Shown in pieces: positions 47,518-59,914 of a DNA stretch of 64,000 nt. A program made the position numbers and the translations under genes. Location of the stretch: the NCBI RefSeq assembly GCF_901933205.1, contig NC_044571.1, positions 55,241,994 through 55,305,993 of the forward strand, read 5' to 3'. The notes under the pieces were generated by a model. That model was given only the letters and a program-made list of their open reading frames with translations. It ran no database searches and was not told the DNA's origin. Within the stretch, counting starts at the first letter, position 1. Every line of letters begins with the position of its first letter. Source of the stretch: Camarhynchus parvulus (taxonomy: Eukaryota; Chordata; Aves; Passeriformes; Thraupidae).

Positions 47518-47604
47518 TCTAGTTGATGTCCCTGCTCATGGCAGGGGGGTTGGACCAGAATTTTTTAAGGTCATTTCCAACCTAAACAATCCTAAAATTC
47601 TATG
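47518..47604 (+). mobile_element. CR1 3' tail fragment
   Basis: 'GTCCCTGCTCATGGCAGGGG', 'GGTTGGACCAGAATTTTTTA', 'GGTCATTTCCAACCTAAACA', ending in AAATTCTATGA. A clear CR1 3' terminus only about 90 bases long, an extreme 5' truncation. Confidence 0.9.
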
Positions 47605-50600
47605 ACAAGCCACTTGTTCAAAATTGGCAGATCTATTCTGCCTTTACTAACCAGATATGAGGCAACTTCACTTGGAAATTGAATGAAATCAGCCACATTA
47701 AATGTTGGAGCTTTTAATTTCATAGATCTGGTTTTAGCTCAGCAAACTCTTTAGGAATTTAAATGGGATCCACCTCTTAATCCCGGATGCTTAGAATGCA
47801 CACAGACATCTGAGTTAGGCACTGCAGGCTATCATTATAGTCACTTATCCTTTACTGTTGACGGATAAATATGGATACATTTAGGGAGTGATTCTTTTAA
47901 TCCTAAAGTAGCTGCCTGTAAAAGAGTACACTAAATGATCCTCAGAAGTATTTATTGTTCATCAGGTAAAATGAAGATGACCAGCTCAGTATATGGAATT
48001 ATAATATTAGGGGAGAAAAGTTGACACATTTTCACATGTAGTGTTTCAGGAACTTTGAAAGATTGCTGACTGATGTAGGGCAGAAAATATGTAGTCAACA
48101 TGAGGGGATGGGCAACTAGAAAACTCTCTGACAGTCCCCAAAGGGAAGGAATGGAAATCTGAAGATTAATTTGAATTACTTTTTAAATTATTGCAGGGAA
48201 ACTTGTATTATTTTTGCCAGCTTTCTTTTTTTTTTCAACTAATCAATAAGGTGTTAATTTAGACTGTGTTTTGCATAATCACGGGGAGATTTACCTTCAG
48301 CTACTTGCTACCAATAAATTAACTTTGTGTTAGCAGTGTTTTGTACGTTTTTTTTTTCTTTCTTCTTTTCTTCTCTGAAAAGCACACCCTGGTAACTTAT
48401 GAAATAGAAGTTTCTTTCTGCAGACATGAAGATTTTTTCCCCTTGAGAGGATGGACTGGCACCAAGAATTTAAAAAAAATAAAACCAGTCAGGACTGTAA
48501 CAGTACTTGAAACAGACAATCCTCAACCTACTGCATGCAAATGCATTTACACTGTCTGAAGGTCCAAGTCCAGGCCTTTCTTCCCAGTGCAGTGTGTGCT
48601 TGCAGCTTAGAGAGATCTAGTCTCATGAGGGATCTGCTGTGAATTCAAGTAATAGTTGTGGACCCTCAGTGGGCTTTCTCAGGCCACACAGAAGGAGCTC
48701 AAGTACAGCTGCCTGGGAAAGGGATATTGTATGTATCCATACTTAGAGGTATGGATGGGGTCATGATAAATCCTGTTTTGGGGAGTTAAAGGTCACAGCC
48801 ATCCTTGCTGAGCTTCAGAGGCAGAGCAGCAGTGGAGAGGTGAGGTCCAGGGAGAGGTGGCTACAAGGAGATGAGAGCCAAGGGAGAAGTGGACATTATG
48901 AAATTATGAAGGAGAGTTTGTTAGTTTTATAACAGGTGCCTTGTGTGGTGATTACCTGTTCAATGCATGTTGGTTGACATCACCTCTGTTCCCATGAACA
49001 GTGACAAATTAAAACAGTAATTGATTCATATTCTGTCTACACTTAGGAAAAACCACTACAGCAATACCAAAAAATACTCAAACCAACTAAATGCAACACC
49101 TGGGAGTGAGAAAATTTTTCAGAGTATTTCCTTGTCTCTCAGGAAGTTTTGATAAAGTGTTTTCCAGTAGCACTCTATCATATATAACATAACTTTGTGA
49201 AGACTGGAAAAGTTTATCATGTTACAACACGCGATGAAAGTTTCTGAAAGAAAAACATAATCCAGAAAAAGAAAGTCAGGGTTGGGTTTTGGTTTTTTTG
49301 TTTGTTTGTTTGTTTGTTTGTTTGTTGTGTTGGTTTTTTTTTTTGGTGATTCTTCTTTGGTTGGTTTGTGGGTTTTTTGTTGGTTTGTTGTTTTAAGTAA
49401 CACCAGAATGTGTTGCTATATGTATTTTTCTAGGCAGAAGTTATCAACCTGTTTATCTTCAGGCTTCCCATATTTATTTTATTCCACTGGGAGTCTTCAG
49501 CACATTATCAAAATGATAAAAGAATTAACTTTTACGAATTGTGAAACGCCATGATAGAGGTTATAAATATCTGAATTAGCAGAACCCTGGACAGTATTAT
49601 AATTTACAGAACAGAATAGATTCCTCTAGAGATAAAAGAAGAGGTGAAGTGAACTCTATAATATTTTGCAAAGATGAAATTCAGAGAAAAGAGTGTAGTC
49701 CCTAAATGCTAATATCATCAATACCACAGTGATTTTAGAATTCTTCCCAGACATTAGTAAGGATGTTTGTTGATCATCACATGTATATTCATATTTTTAG
49801 AAATTATTGCGTTCCTACAGTTTCACAAGATTTCTGCAAGATCTTTTTTGTTTTTGTTGAACTATTTAACCCACACTTTTTTTGATCAATCAAGTCAAAG
49901 CAGGCAAAACAGACTTTTTGACATATGTTGTACTTTTGTCATGCTTAAATTGACATTAAATTATGGCTGTCAAAGAGTTCCTTTATCTGGAAAGTATAGT
50001 GAACATACCTGTAGTTTAAATCCCAAAGAACAGCTGTTTCCAGGAACTGCTGTATGGTGAAGGAGATCTGTGAAATATTTCATGCTGATATACACACAGC
50101 TTGACAAAAGAAAAAATAATCAACATAGATGCTCCTTGTGATATTAAAGAGACAAAACAAAGTGAAGAACAGTACAAAGAAAACACACCAGAAGAAAAAA
50201 AAATCAAATTCATTTGTGTTGTCCTAGCTGTGAAGGTTACTGCAAGCTCCCTTAGATTTAAATTCCTGTCTTGCCGTACTTTAGACACGGTTATTTGGAG
50301 TACTGCTTAGAACCTGAAATATTTACCCAGACATTGGCTTTCCACATGTCATACAGTTGAACATGTTTTAAATGCCAGAAGGTGCATCTTGACATAAGAC
50401 TTGCTCTGTTCTTTAAGGATTCCTTTTAGTCGTCGTTACTTTTCTTCCAGTTCTGTTAAATGATTGTGTAGCTCTTCATATCCAAGAAAGTCAATAAATT
50501 TAAAACACTCTCTTGTTTTCTGCCTGCCTCCTAAATGCCACACATCTGTTTAACTAGGACAACGGGGTGGACATTTCCAGAACAAATACAGTTGTTCACA

Positions 50601-50849
50601 CAAGGATATCTGTATTTCCAGAAAGGAAGTTCCTCTTTGGAGATTTGCACAAATTAAAATTGGCTTTACAAATAATATTTTCCAACCAAAACAAAGATTA
50701 CATTCTGCATAGTTAAATCAGGATTTGCATTTTGAAAAAATGTCTTGTCTTTCTTGTTGCTATTTACTTCTACATGAAAGTAACTCTTCAGTGAACAAGC
50801 ACCAAAGAATTTTTGCCAAGGGCAGAATGATCATAAACTTGTTCTAGCT
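47605..50849. other. 3.2 kb without a recognised gene
   Basis: Mostly AT-rich. The 48560-48900 stretch is GC-richer with GAGAGG/AGCAGTGGAGAGG-type content and may be an unrecognised decayed mobile element. A TTTG repeat is listed separately. Frames of 69-97 codons on both strands near 49.8-50.3 kb overlap each other and lack domains. Confidence 0.45.
49283..49393. repeat. TTTG tetranucleotide and T/G-rich tract
   Basis: TTTG repeats (about eight units, 49299-49325) followed by irregular TGG/TTT units. It gives a Val/Phe/Leu-rich artefactual frame on the plus strand and a Lys/Asn/Thr-rich one on the minus strand. Confidence 0.88.
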
Positions 50850-50922
50850 GTTACTGCTTGAGCAGGGGGCTTGGACTAGATCATCTCAGGAAGCATCTTT
50901 CAGCCTAGATTAATCTTTTTCT
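50850..50922 (+). mobile_element. CR1 3' tail fragment, old
   Basis: 'CTGCTTGAGCAGGGGGCTTG' and 'GACTAGATCATCTCAGGAAG' match the end of CR1 (GCAGGGGGTTGGACTAGATG type), followed by a degraded 'CAGCCTAGATTAATC'. Confidence 0.8.
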
Positions 50923-53900
50923 ATGTGTATAATACTGATGATTCAATATGTAATTAGGAAAAAAACTAAAAAAAACACACACAAAAGAAAGCCCAGAAAA
51001 ATCTGTAGTACTTTCACTCGCAAAATTACTACCAGGTCTTTGATATTATACACCAGAAGAAAAGCGTCAAGACCTTGCTCTGAGATTTTGCACTGCACTC
51101 TGATTAGAAAGGCATTCTGACCATATCAGGATATTCCTTAGCTTGTCTTCTGTCAGTATTAGGTCAGGAAACAGGAGTGTAAGACATTTGAAATTAATGA
51201 CCCAGCTACTTAGCTGGCATATTATGTTTTTAGAGTTGTCATGATATTTGAAATTTTTCATCAGCTTACTTAGAACGGGTAACCAGTGTTTTGGAAAATT
51301 AGGAGACCATATCCATCTATTTGGGAAAAAGAAATTATCTCTTAAGAAGCATTCTTGAAGTAACTTTTGGAATTTTAACTTTTGATAGAAAAGCTTACAG
51401 AACACAGTTTTTTTCTGTAAGCCTTAACTTCTATGGCAACACGAGGCATTGCAGATATAATTAATTTGATATTGCAGATCCATTCCATCCTAACTCTTTC
51501 AATAATATTAAGATATTTGAGTAACATACTCAAATGTTACCCACATCCATTCTGGAAGGAGAGAAGAGTCACAGAACAAAAAAGTGACTGTAGATTCTAT
51601 TATTAATTACCATGGGGAAATAATGACAAGCAATTTACTTTTTATAAAGATATCATAGTCTAACTTAGGTTAAAATTAGCTGTATGCTTCAATTACAATG
51701 TGAATGGATAAATTTTTAAAGTATCTTGGAAACCATGTACACTACCAAAGAACCCTTTAAATACCTCTATATTCTAATGACAAAGAAAAAAAGAAAAAAA
51801 AAACAACAGCAAAACCATCAATTCAATAAAACATTTGAGCTGAATTTCAGTGCATAGGAAAGCAAAGCTCTGACTTTGCCTCTTCCCAAGGCTCTACTAA
51901 TTTACAAAACAAAGCTCATTTATGTCAGACAGCTCTTTCCAAGATGATCCTTCATCAGCTTTTTTTTAAACTTCCATTCAACAGTGAGGCTGTTCACATT
52001 ATTGACTTTCAGCACAACATGCTTTCATGTCATGGAGCAGTTTTATTTCTCAACAATAGTATTTATGAATTTCATTGTGAAATAATTGGTTTAACCACTG
52101 CAGGTAATACATGCTCTTTACAGTATTGAAAATCAAATTAGATTGGTGTTTTTCTGAACATTACTCGATTCAGCAGATTAATTTATCCTGAGGCCTTATC
52201 CTCAACTAACAAAACCCAAAAGGAAATTACTTTGTGTTTGTCAACATCATATATCTTTCTACTCCTAGATATCCCAGATACCTTCTAGTTATTTCTTTTA
52301 AAACAGCTAATCAAGTTTCCAGACAGGTAAGCTGTTAAATAGAATTCCATTCTATGCACAAGACTGCAAGTGCTTAAAATCCCAGCAATGACCCTTACAT
52401 CAATAGAGATTGAAGTACCTAAAATTAAGATGTGTTTTGTATTGAAAAATTAGTAGATTAGATGCTTGCAATTATCTATTTTAATTCCAAAATCTATGAA
52501 TTTGTGACCGATTAATTAGTAAAAAGAAATGGCAGTTACTTCAAAGTAAAATATGGGAAAAGGGTCCACTCACAACTCATGAACCCTTCCCAAACTAAAC
52601 TTTTTTCTTCTTTAGAAATCTAGTCATTAGGCATCAAAAATATGTCATCATGAACTCACAGACCAACTTGATTATTTTCCATAGTGACAATAGATAGCCT
52701 GTGGGGTTCTCCTTTTTTCCCTGCAATGTAGTGTTTTCTAGAAAAAAAAACAAACTAAAAAAAAAAAAAAAAAAAAACTGTGAAAAAAGCAGAAGGGGAT
52801 AATGAAACTGAGACTCAAATACATAGGTATGTTAGTGATATGAATATTTTTCAAGCTGTATTAAAGGTCAGTAATTAAACTATTTCCCAATATATTAATG
52901 AGCATTGTGGAAAATGATACTATAATATAAAGATAAATTCTCTTATGGATGCCATTAACTTCAGAAAGGAGATGTGACTAGTAGAAGATATCTGATGATA
53001 CTTGATAGAAAAACAGAAAATCAGTTGTCAATTTGAGAAAAAAGTATCCAAATAGGTGTTGTGAGGTTTACTACAAACAACATAAACTAAACATTATATG
53101 CTTTTCCTGAAACACAAAGGAAAGCAACATATTCTGTGATGATTTTACATGATTAAATGCCTAGCCTTTACTAAAATTTAAAGATTATAATTTCCTCTGC
53201 AAGAAGGAAGTAATTTCCAAGCTGAAGACATATTTCCATTCTTAGCATAGCCTGACATTCTTTTCATGCAATGTTTCATAACAGTAGAAGAAATGTAATA
53301 TTCTACAGTGCTTTCCATACAATTCTGTGAAGCTTTTAAGACTGGGCTTAAGATTTCAGTCAGAAGACAAATGAAACTGCATCTATTATATTCTCTTCAG
53401 TTCAGATATATATTGGTCAGGAAAGTCATTGCTGAACTTGATTTCATCTAAGTAGCCAACCAGTCTCCTACAGCAAAATATAAACCATGTTCAAGTACCA
53501 TTCATCCTGGGTGTATTCTTCCCTTTCACCAAGACCTAGGCTCCTTCTCTTTTTCCCCAATCTAGAAACATCTTTTTCTGTTAAGATCTTGGAAAATCTT
53601 GATAATAAGTCTTGGCTATGGATGTCTGTCTACCTGCATAATGATTTCCTGCCAAATTCAATTGAAATCTCTGTCTTGAGGAGTGACCAACAACTTAATA
53701 TATGGCAGACAAGGTGTAGAAATCCCACTTTCACAAGTAGTGAATCAGGACATGCTCAACAACAGTGAGAGGTTCAATATTTTAACTCTCCAAACACCTC
53801 TCAGTAACAGGTACTTGTATTCCAGTTAAAAAAAGAAAAAGTTGTCTTTAAACCCATTATTTTGGAGTTCTGGAGTTGATGGATAAACCTCTTTTGTTTA

Positions 53901-53983
53901 TATGAATGTTACATTTTATTCCGGATCCTCTTTTCTTTCTATCTCAAAGGCAAATAAAAGGTACTAGAGATACTGGCTATCTA
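50923..53983. other. 3.1 kb of AT-rich sequence, no gene seen
   Basis: No gene or named repeat, apart from a poly-A run of 21 at 52757-52777. Frames of 61-112 codons (for example 51067-51405 minus and 53487-53768 plus) have no domain features. Confidence 0.5.
52757..52777. repeat. Poly-A run (A21)
   Basis: Twenty-one consecutive A bases preceded by a shorter A-run. No retrocopied gene is recognisable upstream. Confidence 0.92.
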
Positions 53984-54311
53984 TGAAGATTTTAAATAAT
54001 TTTCTCTTGGGAAACTCCCTGCACAGTCATCTGAACAACAGAAAACAACTAAGAGATTACAAGTTTATGTTCTTTTTTAATACTTCCTGCAAGTTGCAAA
54101 CAAGTCCAGAGCCACCAACTGACTCCATTTCCCTCCTCAACCAGCCAACCCACTCTTTTATAGCACTCTTCTTCTCATTGGTTACAGCTGTGGCCTGTTA
54201 AAGTCAGGCCTGTTCCTAATCTTTGATAATTGGCCCAGCTGCAACTCCATAGGGGTAAGATTACTTTCTGCACTATCTTTATTTTCTTATATTCTATCCC
54301 CCTACACCACA
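53984..54311 (-). mobile_element. Probable short ERV LTR (family 3), minus strand
   Basis: On the minus strand it begins TGTGGTGTAGGGGGATAGAA at 54311. It carries a CCAAT-containing stretch (plus-strand ATTGG at about 54178-54182) and 40-60 bases on a good TATA box, TATAAAAG (54154-54161). Further on is a TATTAAAAAAG polyadenylation-type site. This promoter layout plus the TG start is what an LTR shows, and I recall a passerine LTR of this type. The far end (TGAAGATTTT at about 53984) is a guess and no target duplication is visible. It abuts a CR1 fragment directly at 54312. Confidence 0.6.
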
Positions 54312-54486
54312 GGTCGTCCTTATCTCCAAACTGGAAGGAAGGCTTCGAAGGGTGGACTATTCAGTGGATAAGAAATTAGCTGGAGGGACACAGCTGTTGA
54401 GGCTGGCAATAAGTCGTGTTGCCCAGGGCTCTGTCTTGGGACCGGTGCTTCAGTGACACAGGTAGTGACATCGAGTGTACCCTCAA
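54312..54486 (+). mobile_element. CR1 ORF2 reverse-transcriptase fragment
   Basis: 'CTCCAAACTGGAAGGAAGGC', 'GGGTGGACTATTCAGTGGAT', 'AAGAAATTAGCTGGAGGGAC', 'CTCTGTCTTGGGACCGGTGC' and 'CATCGAGTGTACCCTCA' follow the CR1 RT region (the same region as 660-860). Both ends are cut: the left by the adjoining LTR-like element, the right by deletion, since no CR1 3' end follows. Confidence 0.82.
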
Positions 54487-55903
54487 ATTCCCATACAGAG
54501 CAGATGCCTGACAGGTTAGGTCAGGAGGTGTTTCACAGTACGTATCTGTCAATTTGCTGGGAAATTTTCTGCAGTTGAATTCAATAAGCCACATAATATT
54601 GCATAGTAGTTTATTTTAAATGCACAGCATAGGAACATCAGTAAATAGAACTTCAGAGTGCATTGTGAATAATTACGAAAACTAGAGTGCAAAAAATGTT
54701 TATTCAACATTCCCGTTTTCCTGCACTTTAAAATAATTATTCATAAAGAAGATCTTTTTAGTTGAGATATTATTTTTTGATATTTGCATAAAAATATACA
54801 TAGATAAAACTCCCTATTACCCACCACCTGTCCGCCTTTCCCTGGCAAAAGAACCATTTTTGTCTCATGAGGTGAACATATTTAGAAGATGTAAACATCC
54901 ACATGTATGCTAAATCTGTGTGTGCTTTTGAAAGCTGAGTGGTGATGACATAATTGATAAGATGCTATATTCAAATATTGAATTGTCTGATGTACTGAGG
55001 TGCTTCAATGACCTTAAACTTTTGGGTTCACATGAGTTTGTAATGATTTGAAAAGGAAATGTGAAGTAAAAAGATAAATAGTAAGTAATTTTGGTCCAAG
55101 ATTTCTTTTTATATTTCTTTTTCTACATCAGAGTTTGGTTAAAATTCAAGGTTGTTTTCAATAACTGATTTGCTTTAACAGTAATTACTTTTTTGCACTT
55201 CTGCTTTTCTCCTTGTATTGCAATGTCAGTCATGACACAAATACATAGCATACTTGTATAAAGAGCTGATTAATGGCTAAACCTCAGAAAATGTAAAATT
55301 AATTCTCAGATGATATAATATCAATTATTCATCCAACTTTTATGTAAATATGGAAAACTTTGCATCAGAAGAGGATTTTAAAATTGAGAAATACATTGAG
55401 GCAGAAAGTAAAAGCCCTTAGATAGTTAGCTGATAAATATATAAAAAGTCTTCCTTTTTGTCTTCATACTCAGCTACTTAGGTATATCTTGAAGCAATAT
55501 TAATATCAATATCAGCTGTGTTATTCTAGTACTATGTATAATCTGCCTTATACATTTTCCACTTTGAGTTCAATCCATACATATAGTTGGAAGATATTCC
55601 AGCCATATTAGTTTTCAGGAGTAATAACCTAGGATTAACCAAACAGAAGTGAAACAGTCCTCAATCTAGCAACAAATAAAACCACCACTGTAAAGTTCAA
55701 GCTGTGATTTTTGGTACAGCAGGTGCATTGTTCGATAATAAAAGATTCAAAGAGCACAGGTGCTGGGCTTCTGATTTATTTTCACCTTCTATTCAGTTAA
55801 TAATCCATAAACTTCATCTATTACATAGATGTGTCCTCAGGCCACTTCAGTGAGTATTAAAAGATTTCTTTTTCCAGGCTCATGTACAACAATAATATCT
55901 TAA
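54487..55903. other. 1.4 kb of AT-rich sequence, no gene seen
   Basis: No gene, RNA gene or repeat recognised. Confidence 0.5.
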
Positions 55904-56333
55904 TGTGATGGTGTTCACAGGGGTCTTTGGATGAGGGAAGAGATGAGGATTTGACTCCATATTTCAGAAGGCTTGATTTATTATTTTAAGATATATATTA
56001 CATTAAAACTACACTAAAAGAATAGAAGAAAAGGTTTAATCTCAGAAGCTGTTTAAGTTTAATCTTAGCTGAACTAAGAATAGAAAAAGAAAGAATGATA
56101 ACAAAAGGCAGCTGCCTCAGACTCTGTCCGAGACAGCTGGGCCTTGATTGGCCATTAATTATAAACATCCAAGATGGGACAATCAAAAATCCACCTGATG
56201 CATTCCATAGCAGCAGATAACCATTGTGTAACATTTTGTTCCTGAGGCCTCTCAGCTTCTCAGGAAGAAAAAATCCTAAGGGAAGGATTTTACACGGAAA
56301 GATGTCTGCTAATAAACTAATAAACTTCACACA
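55904..56333 (-). mobile_element. Solo ERV LTR (family 4), minus strand
   Basis: On the plus strand it starts TGTGATGGTGTTCACAGGGG and ends near ACTTCACACA; it matches a short (about 430 bp) LTR I know from passerine genomes. Minus-strand transcription is supported by an AATAAA signal (55977-55982). The flanks CTTAA (55899-55903) and CTTCA (56334-56338) resemble a 5-bp target duplication with one mismatch. No retroviral genes are attached. The 110-codon frame at 55998-56330 lies inside the LTR. Confidence 0.82.
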
Positions 56334-58756
56334 CTTCAGACCTAAGGTTGAAGTTCGATACTGAACTCCTGTTTCATTCAGTGCTTCATCTTTTTCAGGA
56401 TATATGCAACTGAAGTTCTTTATTAAAATAAAGTAAGGATATTATCTATTACTTTAACTTTTGTTTTCTAAGAAAAATTTCTTTTTAGCTTTTTAAAGTT
56501 CAAGTGGTAATTTGTATTTGCTAGTCTGCATTTGTCAAATATGGATTATTTTTGAAGGTGAGAGCATACTATCTCTAAGTTCTACAGAAAGACATTCAGT
56601 TAAAATATTTCCACTTAACCAAAATGTTGGTGAATGAAAGGCAATTTTATAGCCCTGTTGGGGAGACATGGAGGAGTTTATGGAGAACTGCAGGAGCGTA
56701 GTGAGGTGGGTAATGGGTTCTGACTCTGAGTTTTAAAAGATGCATCATGTGCAAATACAATCCATTGAAATTCAGATATACATACCTCTGATACCTCTCC
56801 TCCCCTAGTTGTTGTCATTAATCCTGATTTAGGATCCTGCTGACTACATCAGTTTGTCAGGAATGAATGATTTAGATTGCTTAAAGGATCGCCATCAAAG
56901 GTATTAGCAAAAGCCATTTTAATATGATGTCAAAGTGCTGTTTGGCAAAGGTTCATTTTATTACTGCATGGAAGAAACATACACAGGAAAATGAGATTAG
57001 AATTGAGCTAGAATGATTGATGTAGAGACTGTAGACAAGAAAGTGTAAAGGGCACACTCCTGTTGAGTTGTGAGATTCAGAGTGGACTCTGTCAATTTCT
57101 AAATTCCTAATGAAGCTTAGGCGTGGCTGGTCCTATATTAGTCTCAGATATGGACAATGGTTTATATCTAATGGAAGAAATGGAAGCAAGGGATATCTCT
57201 GCTTTGGATAAATGTTTTTAGGTGTCAGTTACAGAAACTCAAATCTTTAGTGTTTTTGCTCAAGGACAGAGTTACCTGGTGTGCAATGCAGCAGCAATTC
57301 AAGAAGAGCTAAAATTTGGCTCATCCAAAGATCTGCCATTAGTAGAAGTTCTGTCTAACCCAAAGAGCAACCCTGAGAGGCATCCCAGCTCAAGAGGATA
57401 TTACTGCCATCCAGCCACACTGCCTAGAATGGATAGCTCAATGTGTATATGTATATCAAACTATCATGTTTTTCGTAAGGGTTGTTAGCTGAGTCTTTAA
57501 CTTATTATCATGAGTCTGGACACATAAATTAAAATGGGAACAATGTGGCCACTGGAATGTAACTACAGAAATAAGATAAATATTCAGCTAGGAGACTATT
57601 ATTTAAAAGCAAGGAATGCTCTGGGATATGGTTTACATAACTGACTTTGAAATCTCTTGCAGTCTGCAGCTATTTGGCTGTTGGCTACAAGTATGTTTTC
57701 CGAGCTTACTGCCACAGGCAACTTTGAAAAATAAAATCAAAAGCTTCTTCTCAAAGTTGTAAATATAAAAAGAGTACAAAGTCACAATATGATGCTAACT
57801 ATTTCTTTCATCCAGAGGCCTTTGAGTTCTGATGTGTGTGGTAGCCCAGGCACATTTACACCAGCTTCATTACTGCTCTTTCCAGAGTTATGGGAAAAAT
57901 AGCATTTTAGTCACATTCCTGTTGCAGTGTTGCCATGTATTTAAACAATTCCTTACCATTTAGATTCGGGGAAGCAATTCATTATAGCTCATAATTGCAC
58001 TTCAAGTATCTTGATATTCTTAAAGAAAGAACTAGACACTTTTAATATGGCTTTATTTTATACATCTCTATGCCTTTTGATTTTATATAGCTGTACACTG
58101 AGACAGATTAATCTCTATAAATGTTTAGATTGTTAATTTTTTTTTTCCACTTAATGAAACCATTCATGGTACATCATGCATGCGCATATACCTATGTTTA
58201 TATGCGTGTTTGCATACACATATATGTACCTCAGGTTTAATATGGAAACTATAATTAAGATGCTGAGTTGTTAAACAAAAACTAGTTTCCTGTTCCCAAC
58301 AGAATGCATGAGAACTTCCAAATCACTTGACTAAAGTGATCATGGGAAGCTCCTCTAGCAAATATCTGTTCTTGGTCCTGAAGAAGCTATTCTCCTGCAG
58401 GAGGAGAATGTATGGTTCCTAAGAACAAGTTTCCTACCCTCAAATGTGGTTTTATTCAATTCCTTCTTCCCCAGATTCTAGTTGTAACATAGCCCAACTC
58501 AGAAGTTAATCAAGAGGCAAAATAAAGAAGTTGAGATAAGCCAAAAGAATCTTGATGAAAATCTGCCTCAAAAGTGTCTTAGAATGAATTGCCATGCTAG
58601 GTATTGCCAGTTCTGTTTTGCAGTCTTAATTGCCACTCAATATTGAGAATAAAACCTCCTGCTATGCTTTTTCTTACAACCCAAAATTAACCAGTCCCTA
58701 TCTTCCTTGACTTTTGCCAGAGAGCTGATTCTTAAGGAAGAATGGAACTACCCTCT
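56334..58756. other. 2.4 kb without a recognised gene
   Basis: AT-rich, with an 88-codon plus-strand frame at 57222-57488 that has no domain. Nothing else named. Confidence 0.5.
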
Positions 58757-59311
58757 TGTCTTGGTTTGAACCCAGACAGCAACCAAGTCCCCACAGGCAT
58801 TCATTCACTCCCCCATTAGAAGGACTGGGAAGAGAATTGGAAAAGGTAAGAACACTTGTGAGTTGAGTTCAAGACAGTTTAATAGGGAAAGAAGAATCTG
58901 TGCATGCAAGCAAAGGAAAGCATGGAATTCATTCACTGTTCCCCATGGGCAAGTAAATGTTCAGCCATCTCCAGGAAAGCAGGGTCCCGTTACATGCAGT
59001 GGTGACTTGCAAAGACAAACACCACCACTCTGAGAGTTCACCCCTTTTTCCTTCTTTCTCCTGTTCATATGGCTTGATGTCAGCTTGGTCAGTTGGGGTT
59101 ATCTGTGTGTGCTCCCAAATTCCCAGGCACTCCCAACCCCTTGCCAGCGGGGCAGTACAAACAGTAGAAAAGGCCTTGGCTCTGTGTAAGCCCTGCTCAG
59201 CAATAACAAAACCCCATCTATTTTCTATCAACCCTGTGTTCAGTACAAATCCAAACTCAGCCCCATACCAGCCACTAGTAGCAGAGAAGCAAAGAACTCT
59301 ACACCAGCACA
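58757..59311 (-). mobile_element. ERV LTR (family 5), minus strand
   Basis: On the minus strand it begins TGTGCTGGTGTAGAGTTCTT at 59311 and ends GGTTCAAACCAAGACA at 58757 (TG...CA). The order of landmarks fits a widespread avian LTR: a CTAGTGGCTGGTA start region, an ATTAAA polyadenylation-type signal (58878-58883), then a GC-rich tail ending in AAACCAAGACA. No target duplication could be seen. Two long opposing frames, 132 codons minus (58929-59327) and 140 codons plus (58957-59379), overlap it. They are the longest in the window but show no domain and are most simply LTR by-products. Confidence 0.82.
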
Positions 59312-59883
59312 CTTGTACAAAGAGCAATGCAGAAAATAACAGCTACCAAATGAAAAGCTGTATTCAGAGAAGAGTTTAAACATTTGGTAGTAAAATAACT
59401 GAGAATCTTTTGAGATAGCTTTCTGTAAACAGAGACTGCATAGACAAACTGTCTCTGTAGACAGAAGCTGTAGAGGTGGATTTAAAGAATCACTTGTACA
59501 TACTCAGTGAGCACTGACTAACCTGAATACTTATGGAACTGGGTTCCTAGGGGTGGAAAAGGTGCATGCAAAGAAAATATGCATCATAATGAATATATTG
59601 GGACAGGAATTGGGAGATTATTAGATAGATAAGTAGACATTCACATACTGTATGTTTTTTCAAAGTTTGACTTTATAATGTTAGTACTCCTACACTACTT
59701 TCTTTTTCATATTTGTTGGAATTACATAATTCATTCACACTTTCTCGCAAATATATATAAAGCTGCTGCAAAGAAAATAAATAGAAATGCTGACTACAAT
59801 AGAAGTCCTTAGGTTTTTCAGTATTTTTGCTTCATTGAGAAATGGAACTGATAAATCTAAACCACCTTGTGTGATGTTTTGGA

Positions 59884-59914
59884 AACACACACACACACAT
59901 CTATATCTATATGG
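59884..59914. repeat. AC / CTATAT microsatellite
   Basis: AACACACACACACACACATC followed by TATATCTATAT: short compound repeat. Confidence 0.85.

Noticed and set aside
52757..52777. Poly-A run as the tail of a processed pseudogene
   Set aside because: No exon-like or mRNA-like sequence is recognisable upstream and no target duplication is visible.
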